Below are positions 22,873 through 35,235 of a DNA stretch of 64,000 bases, piece by piece. A program made the translations under genes and the position numbers. The notes under the pieces were generated by a model. It was not told the origin of the DNA, made no database searches, and worked only from the letters and a program-made list of their open reading frames with translations. The stretch is from Biscogniauxia marginata (lineage: Eukaryota; Ascomycota; Sordariomycetes; Xylariales; Xylariaceae), in contig MU404146.1 in assembly GCA_022695795.1 (NCBI GenBank), forward strand, positions 62,001 through 126,000, read 5' to 3'. How positions within the stretch are numbered: the stretch's first letter is position 1; every line of letters begins with the position of its first letter.

Positions 22873-24783
22873 ATGGCGACGAATGTCTCATTGAGTATTC
22901 CTCCCGAGATGGAGAACTTCATCGTCGGCATCATTGGCATGGGCGACATGGGGAAGATGTATGCCCGGAGGCTCAGCGATGCTGGCTGGAAGTAAGAGTT
23001 CCCAGCGGTCCCTTATTTGGCAGCGCCCTGGAAGCGGCTGAGCCTCCAAATATTAACCAAGTAAGTATATTTCTCCATTGCACTGATTTCTCACCTGGCC
23101 TGCAAATGATGACTTGAGTGCATTTGGCTCGAGCATTGCCTTCCGCCAGCTGGATCGGCTATTTTGGCTCCCAGTGTGGTTGTTGGCTTTCCATGATGTA
23201 AATTCTCAGCTACCTTTTCAATTTTGTCTGAAAGCAAAGATCAGCACCGTATTTCTATTTTATGACCTAGCTCTGGTTACGATACGCTAATATGGTATCT
23301 ACAGGTTCTAAGATCAAATGATCGCGATCCCTATTTCGCTCGGGTACTGACAATGTGCATGTGGCTAGGATCGTGGCTTGCGATAAGGAAGACCAGTATG
23401 AGGATCTGCGTCAAGAGTTCTCGAGCAGGGTGAATACTTGTAGCTATCTATTCTCAAAGCGAATCTATGCTGAGAGGTATCTAGTCCAATATACAAATTC
23501 TTCGAAATGGCCATCTTGTGTCTCGGGCAAGTGACTATGTCATCTACAGTGTAGAAGCTGCTGCTATAGACCGCGTTGTTGCCCAATATGGTCCTTGTAT
23601 GAGAACCTTGTCCCTAGACTAGCTCGGGATGACTGAATTCTAGTATAGCGACGAAACTGAACGCAATCGTCGGCGGGCAGACATCCTGCAAAGATCCCGA
23701 AATCAAAGCTTTCGAAGAACATCTCCCTCCTGACGTTGACATTGTATCTTGTCATTCTCTCCACGGCCCGAAAGTAGATAGCCGGGACCAGCCTTTAGTA
23801 CCGCTCCTCCCCGCTCCCCCAAGGCCTCTAGGAGCCTTTTTGTCGCATTGCAATCTAACCGGGTGCTTACAAAGGTACTCATCAAACACCGTGCCTCGGA
23901 CGCTTCCTTCCAGAAAGTCGAGACCGTGCTCCACTGTCTACAGTCGAAGCACGTCTACCTCACAGCGCATGAACACGACCGCATCACGGCCGACACACAG
24001 GCTGTGACGCACGTGGCCTTCCTCAGTATGGGTAAGGCTTGGCACGCGATGCGCCAATTCCCTTGGGAGGGCACACGCTACGTCGGCGGGATCGAGAACG
24101 TTAAGATCAACCTAATGCTACGCATCTACAGCCAGAAATGGCACGTGTACGCTGGGCTGGCGATCCTCAACCCTGAGGCCCGCAAGCAAATCGACCAGTA
24201 CGCCAAGTCGGTCACGGAGCTGTACAAGCTGATGCTTGGCGGCCACCACGACGAGCTGCGTGCCCGCGTATTCGCCGCTAAGGAGAAGGTCTTCGGCGCG
24301 GACAAGGAGGAGGGCGGCCAGCCCAAGTGGGCTGACAAGCCACTACTGCGCGATGAGGTCCTCGACCAGTTCACGCTACGACCGGCGAACACGCCAGACC
24401 AGCCGCCGCTGCCGAACAACCACCTCTCGCTGCTCGCGATGGTGGACTGCTGGAGCGCGCTCGGCATCGTACCGTACGACCACATGATCTGCAGCACGCC
24501 GCTGTTCCGGCTATGGCTCGGCGTGACGGAGCACCTGTTCCGGCGGCGCGAGGCACTCGAGCACGCGCTCCGCGTCGCCGTCGAGGACAACACGTTCCGG
24601 TCCGATGACCTCGAGTTCACGTTCGCGGCGCGCGGCTGGGCCGAGTGCGTCGGGCTCGGCCACTTCGACACTTGGCGCGAACGCTTCATCGAGACGCAGC
24701 GCTTCTTCGAACCCAGGTTCGCGGGCGCGATCGAGATCGGGAATAGGATGGTCAAGGCGGTGCTGGAGAGTACGAGGAACTGA
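22873..24783 (+). CDS. TYR1: prephenate dehydrogenase (NADP+)
   Basis: Tyrosine-biosynthesis enzyme converting prephenate to 4-hydroxyphenylpyruvate with NADP+. Five exons: 22873-22991, 23369-23429, 23485-23596, 23649-23797 and 23875-24783. The joined protein has the Rossmann motif IVGIIGMGDMGKMYARRL, then IVACDKEDQYEDLRQEF, LRNGHLVSRASDYVIYSVEA and GPSTKLNAIVGGQTS. It continues with IVSCHSLHGPKV, RASDASFQKVETVL, TQAVTHVAFLSMG and SQKWHVYAGLAILNP, all in the order found in fungal TYR1. Every splice keeps frame. Intron 1 is 377 nt, much longer than the others, and intron 4 ends in ACAAAG. The last exon is GC-rich with strong C/G third positions. Confidence 0.9.
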
Positions 24784-25347
24784 TTCTTTTCTTTTTTTTC
24801 CCAGGAAAAAGGGGGTGGATCGGTGGATTTTGAGTCGTGTCGTGTCGTGTCCTATAGCTTCGACGCTCAACGTCGTGGAAATATTTCTTTCGAGTCTCTG
24901 CTTGTATCTATGTCTTTTGTCTTAGCCACGAATGATCTTGCTCAATGATATTTTCCAACTAATATACAAACTAGTCCTTTCCGATTTGGGTTTCTACTTT
25001 AAGACCCTCTACGAATCCGCTTTAGGCCCAGCATCTAATGTCAACTCGTCCAAGCTATCTAAGCCGTTAGTGGTATTCAGTAATACACTATTTGACTCTC
25101 TAGGTTTGGTTATAGAGAGCTAAAAATGTGTATTCTTGATATTAGCCTCTACCTAACTAGCAAGCATTTACCATATATATTAAAAAATAGGGGCAGATGG
25201 CAGAGCGTCCAATCCTAAGGAGAAACCCATATAAGTGTATCCATTTCCATGTCATCATTACGCTAAATCTCATAGACATTATACACACCTTAAACGCCAT
25301 ATGAGGCTTGGGGCAAATACCAATACTAAGTATCAACTTAGGAGTGA
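24784..25347. other. convergent 3' region
   Basis: Between the tail-to-tail ends of the TYR1-type gene and the secreted-protein gene. Nothing else recognised. Confidence 0.5.
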
Positions 25348-26958
25348 TCAATATCGTTGATCTACAAGACCTTTCCACGGCCGCACAGTCCGGTTATGAG
25401 CCGGTGGCCATTTGGGCATCCTCCAATAGTTTTGCCGGCCACCAAGCGTGGAGATGTTGAGGCAACTAGGATGGAAGTGATCCTCAACATTTCCAAAGGG
25501 CCACATTGCAATAAAACATACTTCGTCTGATTTGCAAGGGCCACATTCTTTCCACTTCGACCACCGCAAAATATCCATCAAGTTTCCGATAATATCCTTG
25601 CCCGCGTTTAGGGATGATTCGTCTGCCTCCGAGTTCTCAACAACAATCTTGCGTGCTTCGAAAAGCGCTGTGCAGATCGTGATTGTCGTTGACTTAATTC
25701 CGGTTTGTATCAGCCGGTCTTCCAAGGTCCTCGGGCTAGCAGGTTGCAGGTAATGTTCAGCGCAACGTTTCCTTGCAGCAGCGAACCCCTCGTCTTTTTC
25801 GGAGTACTCAATGTACACGTTGAGGAGATTGTTTATCTCATGCTTGAAAACTGAAAGGGAATCGGTAATGGCCAAGAGTGGTAGTCGTTGGCCGTATCGA
25901 GTCACGACCATGTCGGTGACCCCTTGCCAGTCCACACTATTCCTTGGATGGGCTTCAAATTTTAAACTGATGTTTGCGATGTGCTCCCTCACCACTGCAA
26001 GCTCCGCATCCGTCGCCTGAGTCAATCTCGGAAGTTCAGGCCTCTCCGGATCGGGGTTCGTCAAGTTGAGCGGGTAAAAGAAGGCAGAAACCATAGACGA
26101 ATAGTCCAATATAACGCGTGACGAGCCTATGCCGTTATACCTTTGTGCTGCTGCGGTTACCCACTGGAACATCCTCATGTTCAGCTCGCCGTCCAAGCTT
26201 CCCCGGTCGTCTCGATCGGGTTGTGTGTGGGTAGAGATGAGCCTCAGGCCCTCTGTGAAGTTGCAGTATATCATCTCGAAGCCTGGTTCCATGCGGATGA
26301 CACCATCAATTCCCCAGTCCTTAGCTAGCGCGCAGAGGTCCCTTGCCCTCTCGATATCGCCCCATTCAGTCCGATTCCGGCTGTTAGTGAGTAGCAGGTC
26401 TTGAGTGTCCAGCGTCCCGATATCCGTTTTGCCCGCTGCCATGCCGTCGATGTAAAGTGCCTTTAGCGGCCTGCTCGCTTGGTAGATATGCAAATACCCT
26501 TTCCCAGGCAGCGACGGGGGCATAGGTGGTGGCCAGTCGGGATCTTGCAAGGCGATTGCTAGCTCTAACAGGTTTGCATCCTGAAGAGACAGTCGGAGTA
26601 CTTCGGTGTTCCTAGGTAAATCATTTGGAGGAGGACGGGGCCGGGGCGGTGGTCTCGGACGGGCGAAGTCCTGGGCATGTTCTATCTCAAAAGCGAGCCA
26701 TTCCATACTCTTAGGTATCTCACGAGTTTGAGTTCCGTGGTATAGCAAGACACCTTCTGGGATTGTCGCAAGGAATAAGGACATTCCATTGTGCTGAAAC
26801 GCAGATCCGAACTCCCGCATGGCATTGTGAACGGCGTTGAAGATCTGGGGACCATTCTCCCCAGCACTCTCAAGTGTCGGCGTAAAACTATCGGCGTTAT
26901 CAGCGTTGCTTGCGGAGAATCCCGCAGCCAACAAAGCTAGTAATGGTCTCAAAACCAT
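25348..26958 (-). CDS. secreted protein of unknown function
   Basis: Intronless 536-residue ORF. Residues 1-19 (MVLRPLLALLAAGFSASNA) look like a cleavable signal peptide. Several N-glycosylation sequons follow (for example NRT, NFT, NLT, NIS). Segments recalled from other ascomycete secreted hypotheticals are VLLYHGTQTREI with EWLAFEIEHAQDFAR near residue 75, a Pro/Arg linker, GYLHIYQASRPLKALYIDGM and LDTQDLLL. The C-terminal part has paired cysteines (ECGPCKSDEVC). The YHGT word followed by an Ala-x-x-Phe-Ala pattern recalls ADP-ribosyltransferase folds, but I could not identify the rest of that catalytic set. No function is assigned. Confidence 0.7.
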   Translation of the reverse strand: MVLRPLLALLAAGFSASNADNADSFTPTLESAGENGPQIFNAVHNAMREFGSAFQHNGMSLFLATIPEGVLLYHGTQTREIPKSMEWLAFEIEHAQDFARPRPPPRPRPPPNDLPRNTEVLRLSLQDANLLELAIALQDPDWPPPMPPSLPGKGYLHIYQASRPLKALYIDGMAAGKTDIGTLDTQDLLLTNSRNRTEWGDIERARDLCALAKDWGIDGVIRMEPGFEMIYCNFTEGLRLISTHTQPDRDDRGSLDGELNMRMFQWVTAAAQRYNGIGSSRVILDYSSMVSAFFYPLNLTNPDPERPELPRLTQATDAELAVVREHIANISLKFEAHPRNSVDWQGVTDMVVTRYGQRLPLLAITDSLSVFKHEINNLLNVYIEYSEKDEGFAAARKRCAEHYLQPASPRTLEDRLIQTGIKSTTITICTALFEARKIVVENSEADESSLNAGKDIIGNLMDILRWSKWKECGPCKSDEVCFIAMWPFGNVEDHFHPSCLNISTLGGRQNYWRMPKWPPAHNRTVRPWKGLVDQRY

Positions 26959-28742
26959 GGCCGCTCATTTAGTTTCTCTCCTTAGTTTATGGTGTTTAAT
27001 TTCAATATATCATCATCATATAGCCTTTAGACTCGGGAATAGTTCAAGGAGTGAACTCCGTTCTCGAGGAGCAGGTATAAGATCAGATTGGTTGAGTCAT
27101 GCGAATAATATGCACGTGCTTATCGAGAACGCGCGTCGAAACCCCTGATTCAAGGTGACGATAACGGGGGCTTTAGGTAGAACGGATCCCAACAAGGCAA
27201 GATGGATCCCCGCATCTCCACAGTCATACCAGCTTGCCGGTATTGGACAGTATCACTGGAGGGCTTCGAGTCGGTATGTAGCCGGCTTTAGGTAACATCG
27301 CGTTTCAGAGCCTGCTTCCCGCGTCTTCGTCTTGGTAATCGTCATAGCCCGGAGGCAAGTAGCTGACTAGTACTGGCAGGAACACGGAAAGGGATCATCA
27401 AAGCGCATGGCTATTAGATCGGATGATAATGAACGGATTTGGTAGGAGAACATGTGTGTCCTCGGGCTCATTGGCCTGAGGCGAGATGTCTACTATGTAT
27501 ACGTGTATAAAGATCATTCAATGTCATTAGGATTGAAGTTCGCTGGCAGCTGGTTTCTCGCAAGATCTGCGGCTACAAGTTTGAACACTTAATCTTAGGT
27601 GCTGCGTCACCTCAGCTCAGTACGTGCCTCGGTATCTCCTTAGCCTTCAGGGGTATTTTTCCATCGACGTTATCTCTAACCTAGCATAGTTATAATGTAT
27701 GGTGACGTATACCCATGGTTCTTAACCTGAATTCGAGATTATCTACCATCACAGTCGGTAGGAAGAGGAAGTTATTAGCACCTACTTATCAGTTCAGGAT
27801 AAAGCTAAATACTGTACATGTAGTATAGATGGGTGAAAGCCCAGATGCATTATACAGATAGAAACCATATGGGTAGCAGTGGGTTTGGTATCCCGTACCC
27901 GTATTCCACTATGCATGTAGCCGCTAGACCCTTGACTCCATACCTGGGTAGATACCCGTAATTATCTTCTTGGGAGCATTATATACACCTAAGTATCACT
28001 ACATTATCGCAAAGACCTGGGACACACATACATGTCTTCATAGGTTAGACACTTTGCCCCGCTTTTAGTAACAGTGGAATGAGTCGTTCTCGCCTATGCT
28101 AGCACAGCTTCTTGCAAAGTGTCGTTATGAAGTAGTCTGAATAGAGACAGCATATCATGATTGGCAATGCCATCTAGGGAATTATAACAATACATTAGTA
28201 ATAACAACCCAATATTCGCATATCAGATCTAGCTGGGTTTTCCATATGAACACGAGTTACTATAAAGCTAATCTTGCCCTTTCTGCTGCGACTTTGGATG
28301 GTGTTGTTGATAGCGCAGGTTCCGAATGGGGTCAATGAGAAGTTTGTGCAATTGATCAACTTGTAACGCAAGACATGATCCAGTCGGCTGAAGTCAAATA
28401 AAATGCAGGTGCTTAACTTCTTGGTATTCAAAAGCTGGTGAGTATACAAGGCTACCGATCAGCATTCCTCACTATCCTTAGTCGTTCGCAATCGGGAAGC
28501 AGGACACCTGCTATAAATCGCCTAGTTAGCCCCACGGTGGCTGCAATGAGATTGTTACATTGCATGAAGACTTCCGAGGGCTGAAATTAGAGTTACGCCT
28601 CTTATCGTGGACGCGGCCGTAGTGATAAATATATGGAGAAACGCCTCACTCATAAATACCTCTATGCGTCTCCCAAGTCAATCGTTGAAAGCTTTGTAGC
28701 GAAAGGCTTTTCTCTGTATCGGCGAGATCTGAGGCTATAAAT
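26959..28742. other. divergent intergenic region
   Basis: 1.8 kb upstream of both the secreted-protein gene (-) and the polyamine oxidase (+). No gene is seen. A TATA-like AAATATAT at about 28,627 lies roughly 115 nt before the oxidase ATG. Confidence 0.45.
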
Positions 28743-30492
28743 ATGAGAGCTGTCAGTTGCCAGCTCTTAGTTGCTGGGTGTGCTCTTCTTACAGAGGCGG
28801 CTGCATCCCCGGCTGCAAACTTGAATAACACATCCGAGTGTCGTAAAACCAAAGTTGCTATTCTTGGTGCTGGTGTTGCCGGTATCACAGCAGCTCAGAC
28901 TCTATCTAACGCCTCGATCCATGACTTCCTAATCGTTGACCGAAACGATTATATTGGCGGCCGAGTCGCCCATACGACCTTTGGATCGAAGCCAGATGGA
29001 ACTCCTTATACAATTGAGCTGGGTGCGAATTGGGTTCAAGGGCTGGGAACCGAAGGAGGCCCAGAGAATCCAATCTGGACACTAGCAAAAAAGTACGGCA
29101 TCAACAACACGTACTCCAATTACAGCTCGATTCTGACATACGATACGAATGGTGACGCAGATTTTGGTGACTTATTTGATGAAATGGACGGGGCATATAG
29201 CACAGCCGAGCAAGATGCAGGGTACATCCTAACTCAGAACTTGCAAGATACTAGTATGCGCGCCGGTTTCAGCCTTGCGGACTGGAAACCGAAAAAGGAT
29301 ATGCGTGCTCAAGCCCTCGAATGGTGGTATTGGGATTTTGAAACGGCCTGGCCGCCGGAGCAGTGTGGTTTCTTATACGGTATCACGGGTTACAACTTGA
29401 CTTTTTACCAGTGGAGCGACGAAAACAATTTTGTGTGGGATCAGAGAGGTTTCAATACCTTCGTGGAGGGTGAGGCCGGCGAGTTTCTGGAAGAAAACGA
29501 CCCACGACTTATTCTGGAGACCATCGTAAAAACGATCTCATACGGACCACAAGGTGTCATTGTACAGTTGGAGGGCGGAGATTGCATTGAAGCTGAATGT
29601 AGGGAAACAACCTTTTTTTTACTCACATACATTGTCTCTGCTTCACTTGACGATAACTGACTAGTACTAATGCCAGATGCTATCGCAACGTTCTCGCTCG
29701 GGGTACTGCAAAATGATGTGGTTGCGTTCGATCCGCCATTGCCACGTTGGAAACGGGAAGCCATCGAACAGTTCCAAATGGGGACTTACACTAAAATCTT
29801 CTTCCAGTTTCCCGAGGCTTTCTGGGATCTAGACACACAGTTTTTCCTCTATGCCGATGACAATATCCGCGGTTACTACCCAGTCTGGCAGTCACTTTCA
29901 GGCCCGGGATTCCTCGAAGGATCTAATATCATCTTTGTTACCGTAGTCGATGGCCAGTCATATCGCGTCGAACAACAGTCTGAGGAGCAGACAAAAGAGG
30001 AGGCATTGGCAGTTTTAAGGGCCATGTTCCCGGATAAGGAGATTCCAGAACCTATTCATTTTTCATATCCAAAATGGAGCACAGAAGAGTAAGTTGTCGT
30101 AATAAATATTTATAGCGAGATTTAAGGCTAATACATTGGATTTCGAAAGATGGGCCTACGGTTCTTATAGCAACTGGCCGGTTGGCATGACACTCGAAAA
30201 GCATCAAAACCTCCGCTCAAATGTTGATCGGCTATGGTTTGCCGGAGAGGCTACCTCGGCCCAGTACTACGGATTCTTGCATGGAGCCTGGTTCGAGGGT
30301 CGTGATGCGGCTATGCGGATTGCGGGCCTGATAAACCCAGGACGCACTCCCGGGGAATGTAACAATGTCACGACAACAGGTTGCGGAAATATGGAGGCCT
30401 ATAAGGTACTCCATGGGACGACTGAACTCGAAGAGTATAATGTTCAAAATGGCTGGTCGGCAAGCAGCTTCTTGACATACGGCTATGAGTAG
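28743..30492 (+). CDS. secreted flavin amine oxidase (polyamine oxidase)
   Basis: FAD-dependent oxidase acting on polyamines and releasing H2O2. Exons: 28743-29598, 29677-30088 and 30150-30492. The first ~22 residues form a signal peptide (ending near EAAAS), suggesting secretion. The FAD motif VAILGAGVAGITAAQTLS follows, then YIGGRVAHTTFG and IELGANWVQGLG, both standard in polyamine oxidases. The C-terminal flavin block is LWFAGEATSAQYYGFLHGA. Intron 1 carries a perfect TACTAAT branch site before GCCAG. Intron 2 ends in CGAAAG, giving WSTEEWAYGSYSNWP across the joint. Several NxS/T sites fit an extracellular protein. The gene sits directly upstream of an AT-rich island. Confidence 0.88.
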
Positions 30493-31440
30493 GGAATTTT
30501 ATAAAGATATTATATATTTACGTATTATATAGGTATATTTATCGTGACTAATAACTACGCTTATATACGTATTTATACCTTTTTATAAATATAAAAGTCT
30601 TTAATAGAAATAATAAAAGTAACGCGGAATGGTTTATTAAAAGATTATCAATGTAAATGTTTGTTTTTATATATAAATCAAACATATAAAAAACTTTGCA
30701 GTATTAATAGAAATTTTGGAATTGTTAAAATTGTGAATAATATCCTTTGCCGTAAAAAGGGGGACATGGCAATATTAGCTTGTAAATGCCTCAAGATAAT
30801 GGAAACTTTGTAGTTATTTATATAAGATGCTATAAAAAATGACTTTAAAAGTCGTATATAATCATTTATATATAAATTATTAATAAAAAAATAAGGGTTT
30901 TCTTCTTTTATTTTTAAATTTAAGTTTTAATTTCCTTTATATTTATAATAACTATAATTTAATATATATAATGTTTTATAAAACTAATTAATTTTAAAGG
31001 AAATCTTATTGTTAAATATATATTAATTAAAGCCTTTCGTATTATAAAAATAAAATTCATTTTATAATTACTAGCTTTTTTTATTTAATAATAACTATTA
31101 TAATTGTCTTAAAAACAAAACAAGTTAAACTTTAAAGTTAATATATACTTTATTTATAATAAACCTCATTATAAATAACATAATAATCATATAAATAATT
31201 TATGTTATTATAGTTTTATTAAATCGATTAATTTAAAGCTTAAAAATTACATATTAATATAATTCTTTAAAGGAGGGCAGTTTAAAACCGTGAGGTTTAT
31301 AAATAAAATATATCCGGAAACTTACTTTCTCGCTTCAAGTTTTAATATATAAACTTATAATCACTAATATCTGTTTTAGATTCACTACTGTCGACTTTAT
31401 TTCTTAAGTTCACATAGTGAATACTATTAATTATTTGAGG
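30493..31440. repeat. AT-rich island, probable RIP-mutated repeat
   Basis: About 950 nt made almost entirely of A and T with stops in all frames. A short palindrome (ATAACATAA mirrored by TTATGTTAT) lies near 31,176-31,208. The composition matches RIP-degraded transposon DNA of ascomycetes. No terminal repeats could be defined. Confidence 0.65.
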
Positions 31441-33551
31441 GATTAAGGTCATCAACGATATCTTACGAAGCTGGTGGTAATTACCCCATGGTGGATTTGT
31501 TGGTCTATCTATACGCTTAGGGGAGACAGAGAATCGATAGTCATGGAGTTGATGTCATCTTACTAGGGGTTCTGGTCATGTCACATTGCCGTTGAAAAGC
31601 TACAACAATCCTCTCTAAAACCACATATTTGATCACGGTATTTAAAGGAACTAATAGTGACTTAAGTTTTGGATAAGAAGTGGACGCTGGAATATACCTG
31701 TGCAAAGTGACTATGAGCTGGAAGTTAAAACTATAAAGATTACATTATATGATAAAGCATCTGAAAACCGGGTTTATAAAGACCCAGCTATTGCTGACCT
31801 CCCGCAGTCTATGAAGTTTGCGACTTTGGTTAGAAGTGTTGAGGCTAATATAAGCGTGTCTACAACCCTCCCGCCGTTCGTCTTCACAAACTATGAGGGC
31901 GGCAAAGAGGACCAGCCAAAAAACGTCTCGAAATTTTTTTAAACCCTATATCTAGGCAGTCTAGAATACGAATCTACACGATGACGAAATCAACACCTCT
32001 TATGACACAAGCCTTTACGTATGCTACAGAAATAAGAGTGGCAACAGTTAAGCAACATAACTATTTTAAGTAACAGGCTACGTTACAGGCCAGAATCTCG
32101 GAGAATTATCTTGAACAAAGCAGGTCTCCTTCGTTTAAGGAGGTATGAGGTATCCATGAACAGGGGCGCGATTTAATTCGTATTGAAGTAGGCAGTCAAT
32201 TATACCTATAGTTCTTTAATTGCAACGACGCTATTTTGTGTATTCCGATTGAATACGACTTTTACTGTAATCACAATCTGCTAACTTGGTTTATGCCTAA
32301 TCTACTTGGCGAGCTTACCCCTGATGATGTTCATCTAGGCCAAGCTTGACTACCTATCCAAAGGATCGGTCCCTTGCAGGCCATCCATCGTTTCAAAGCC
32401 TTGAATAAGAACCTACCATATATTTTATGAGATTCTCGATATAGTGGTCACCTGAAGAGCTACTGCACTATATTTCCGGTTTGTATTCTTCGCCATCAGA
32501 AAGGGAACGCGTTTTCCCTCTTGAGCTTTCTCTATGCGCTTCTACCCCGACGCCAAGGGAATCCCCAACTAGTAATGATACTGCAGTACTTTAGCATCAC
32601 GACTAGGTATGCCCCTCGACTTTCCCGAAGAGGAGAGCCAAGCCTCGGAGTGGGGGAGGGGGTTGGTCAGACCTACTTTTGTCTTGGAACTTCTCGTTGA
32701 AGTCGGTCATCCTGACGAGTATCAACCAACGAGGAGAGAGTCGCCTAATATGCAGAGCTCATCTAGATTCACTCATTATATTGCAACGTAGACATTTATA
32801 CGAAAGAAGATAGGTACCGTAGCGTTCATGTGACCTTTTTACGGGTTCTCGAACAATCCTCTACCCATAAGAAAGCTTACCGACTTACTATTGGTGCGCG
32901 ACATAGTTGAGAGAGAGTCGAGCCTAACCGCCTACACCAATGTGATCTGGGGTTATGGTGCAAAAGCGGCCTGCCTCTATCGGCAAGTATAATCCCTCCA
33001 AAGAGCAGGCAGCTTTTTAAATTATAGGACGACTATACCATAGCGTAGAAGAAAGCTACCGATTGGGCAGCTCCGGATGGCTGCAGGCTCGGCGGCTGAT
33101 AGAACAGGCGTTACTAATGCCTTGGCTCAACCAGATGTACGATCAGACGGGTGGCGCAATCGCCGCCAAGGCTGGCCAAGATCCAAACGTACATCAACTG
33201 CCGGGTTCCCGACCTTGATGTCCAGTCACTTTCGCATATTAAAGATGTTACTCACCTACCTCTTTAGGCATATTGTAATGATACGGCATTATCTGGTGAA
33301 AGCTCGTCAGCGGTTGGGTGCACGCTCCAGTTAACAAGACCGAGCATATCAAATATCGTGAACATGGATTGTTGTGGAGTTGTAGAGCTTATCGTGGCTC
33401 GGCAAGACCGCACCTCCATACCGCCCGGTTAAGTATTAAAGAGCTGCTGTCCCAGCTGAGGTCCATCTCTTCCCTTTGATATCCGCCACTAGTCAGTTGT
33501 GAGGGACTGTGATCGGCAACGAGCCTCATTCAATACATTCGGCCGTCCAAA
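31441..33551. other. gene-poor region with a possible coding remnant
   Basis: The plus-strand open frame at about 31,700-31,942 reads like real protein for 80 codons (LEVKTIKITLYDK, AIADLPQSMKFATLVRSVEA, TTLPPFVFTNYEGG) but has no identifiable family and no clear start. The rest, including short frames at 32.6-33.3 kb, shows no recognisable gene. Confidence 0.3.
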
Positions 33552-35058
33552 ATGAAGTCCGCCTTGAACACAGTAGCCATTGCGGCTTTCTCCAGCTATG
33601 CGCTGGCGAAGGAGATAGCACCGAACGAGGAGCTATCAAAGACGCTCTTCCAAAGCGGTGTCAGGCACGAGCAGATCATGTCTCACAAGACGGTAGGGCT
33701 AACTAAAACAATCCCTGGACCATTCACATAGGTATAGAATTTACTAATAAGCCATACAGTCGTTCTGGGCCGATCGGAGAGAACAGGGCTTGTTCAACTC
33801 AGCACAGTACAAGAGCATGGATGCCTCCGTTGACTACGTGCCCTGTGTCGACGGCCTCGCAGAACTCGTGGCCGGCGACCCTCTGTACACCTTTAATTGC
33901 TCCAACCTGGACCTGTACGACTTCAAGTCCCATGCCGACCTCGGAAGCAACGACGGCGAGGGTGCTGGATCCTGGGGCTGGACAAGCGAGGACGGCCGTG
34001 AATTCGTGGCTATCGCCCAATCGGACGGTGCGGCTTTCCTCGAGGTCAGCAGCGCCGGCAAGCTGATCTACCTCGGCCGCTTGCCACAGTACACAGATGC
34101 CGAGCCGTCGCTATGGCGTGAAATCAAAGGCTACAAGAACTATATTGTCATTGGTAGCGAGGCGTACTACCACGGCATTCAGATCTTTGACATGAGCAAG
34201 CTGCTCGACGTTGACCCCGCGAGCCCCGTGATCTTCAACAACGAGGACGACATCTTCCACTTCAACGGCCTCCCATCTGGCCGCTCTCACACCGTCCAGA
34301 CTAACGAGGAGCTAGGCTACGCCGTTGCCTCTGGGTCTGCGCCCCGAACTGACGCGTGCCAGTCGGGCCTCATCTTCATCGACCTGTCGGACCTGAATAA
34401 CCTCACATCGCCCGGCTGCGCATCGGCCGATGGCTATGTCCACGATGCCCAGTGCTTGGTGTACCGCGGTCCCGACGAGAAGTACGTCGGCACTGACATC
34501 TGCTATGGTTACAACGAGGACACCTTGACCATTTACAACGTCACCGACAAGGCCGCCGCCACCATCATCTCGCGCACCTCGTACGAGGGTGCCAGCTACA
34601 CCCATCAGGGTTGGGTCCTTGACACCGAGTGGCAGCAGTTCCTCGTGCTCGATGACGAGTACGATGAGTACGACGGGGCCGGAGCGGGTGCGGCCGGATA
34701 CCCCATCACGTACATCTGGGACATCAGCTCGCTCGAGGCGCCCAAGCAGACCGGCTACTACTCTGCTAAGGTCAAGGGCATCGACCACAACCAATTCATC
34801 AATGGTAACCTTGCGTACCAGAGCAACTATGGCGGCGGTCTGCACGTCCTGGACATCTCGTCCATCCCCGAGGACCCGACCGGTGCCGGCGTGACCGAAA
34901 TCGCGCACTTCGACATCTACCCCGAGGACGACGCCGAGGAAGGTGGCGGTATCATCGAGTTCGTCGGCACCTGGAGCCACTACCCGTACTTCGCCAGCGG
35001 GTACGTCGTGATCAACACCATTGAGCGCGGTGCCTACGTCGTCAAAGCGTCATCGTAG
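33552..35058 (+). CDS. secreted choice-of-anchor-B / LVIVD-like beta-propeller protein
   Basis: Two exons: 33552-33692 and 33760-35058, with a TACTAATA branch site in the 67-nt intron. The N-terminus (MKSALNTVAIAAFSSYALA) is a clear signal peptide. The body carries propeller-like repeats including LWREIKGYKNYIVIGSEA, GIQIFDMSKLL, HTVQTNEELGYAVASGS, SGLIFIDLSDL and GLHVLDISSI. These match the choice-of-anchor-B family, labelled regulatory P domain-containing protein in many fungal genomes. An acidic DDEYDEYDGAG insertion lies near residue 345. It is expected to be secreted or wall-bound; its biochemical role is not known. Codon use is strongly GC-ending, implying good expression. Confidence 0.8.
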
Positions 35059-35235
35059 AAGGGCCTCACGCGGCGCCAAAGACACAGGAGCTCTTTTTTT
35101 TTAGTCTCTCGTTCACGTAGATGAGAAATTGGATATCTCCGCTGTCATGTTGTTCTACCATAAATGAATAACGCCTAAATTAATACAACATTAGAAGATC
35201 AAGCAATTGAACATGTGAAGCGCTTCGCTCCAGAG

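Noticed and set aside
34312..34980. Minus-strand 222-codon frame
   Set aside because: Antisense shadow of the GC-rich choice-of-anchor-B-like gene.
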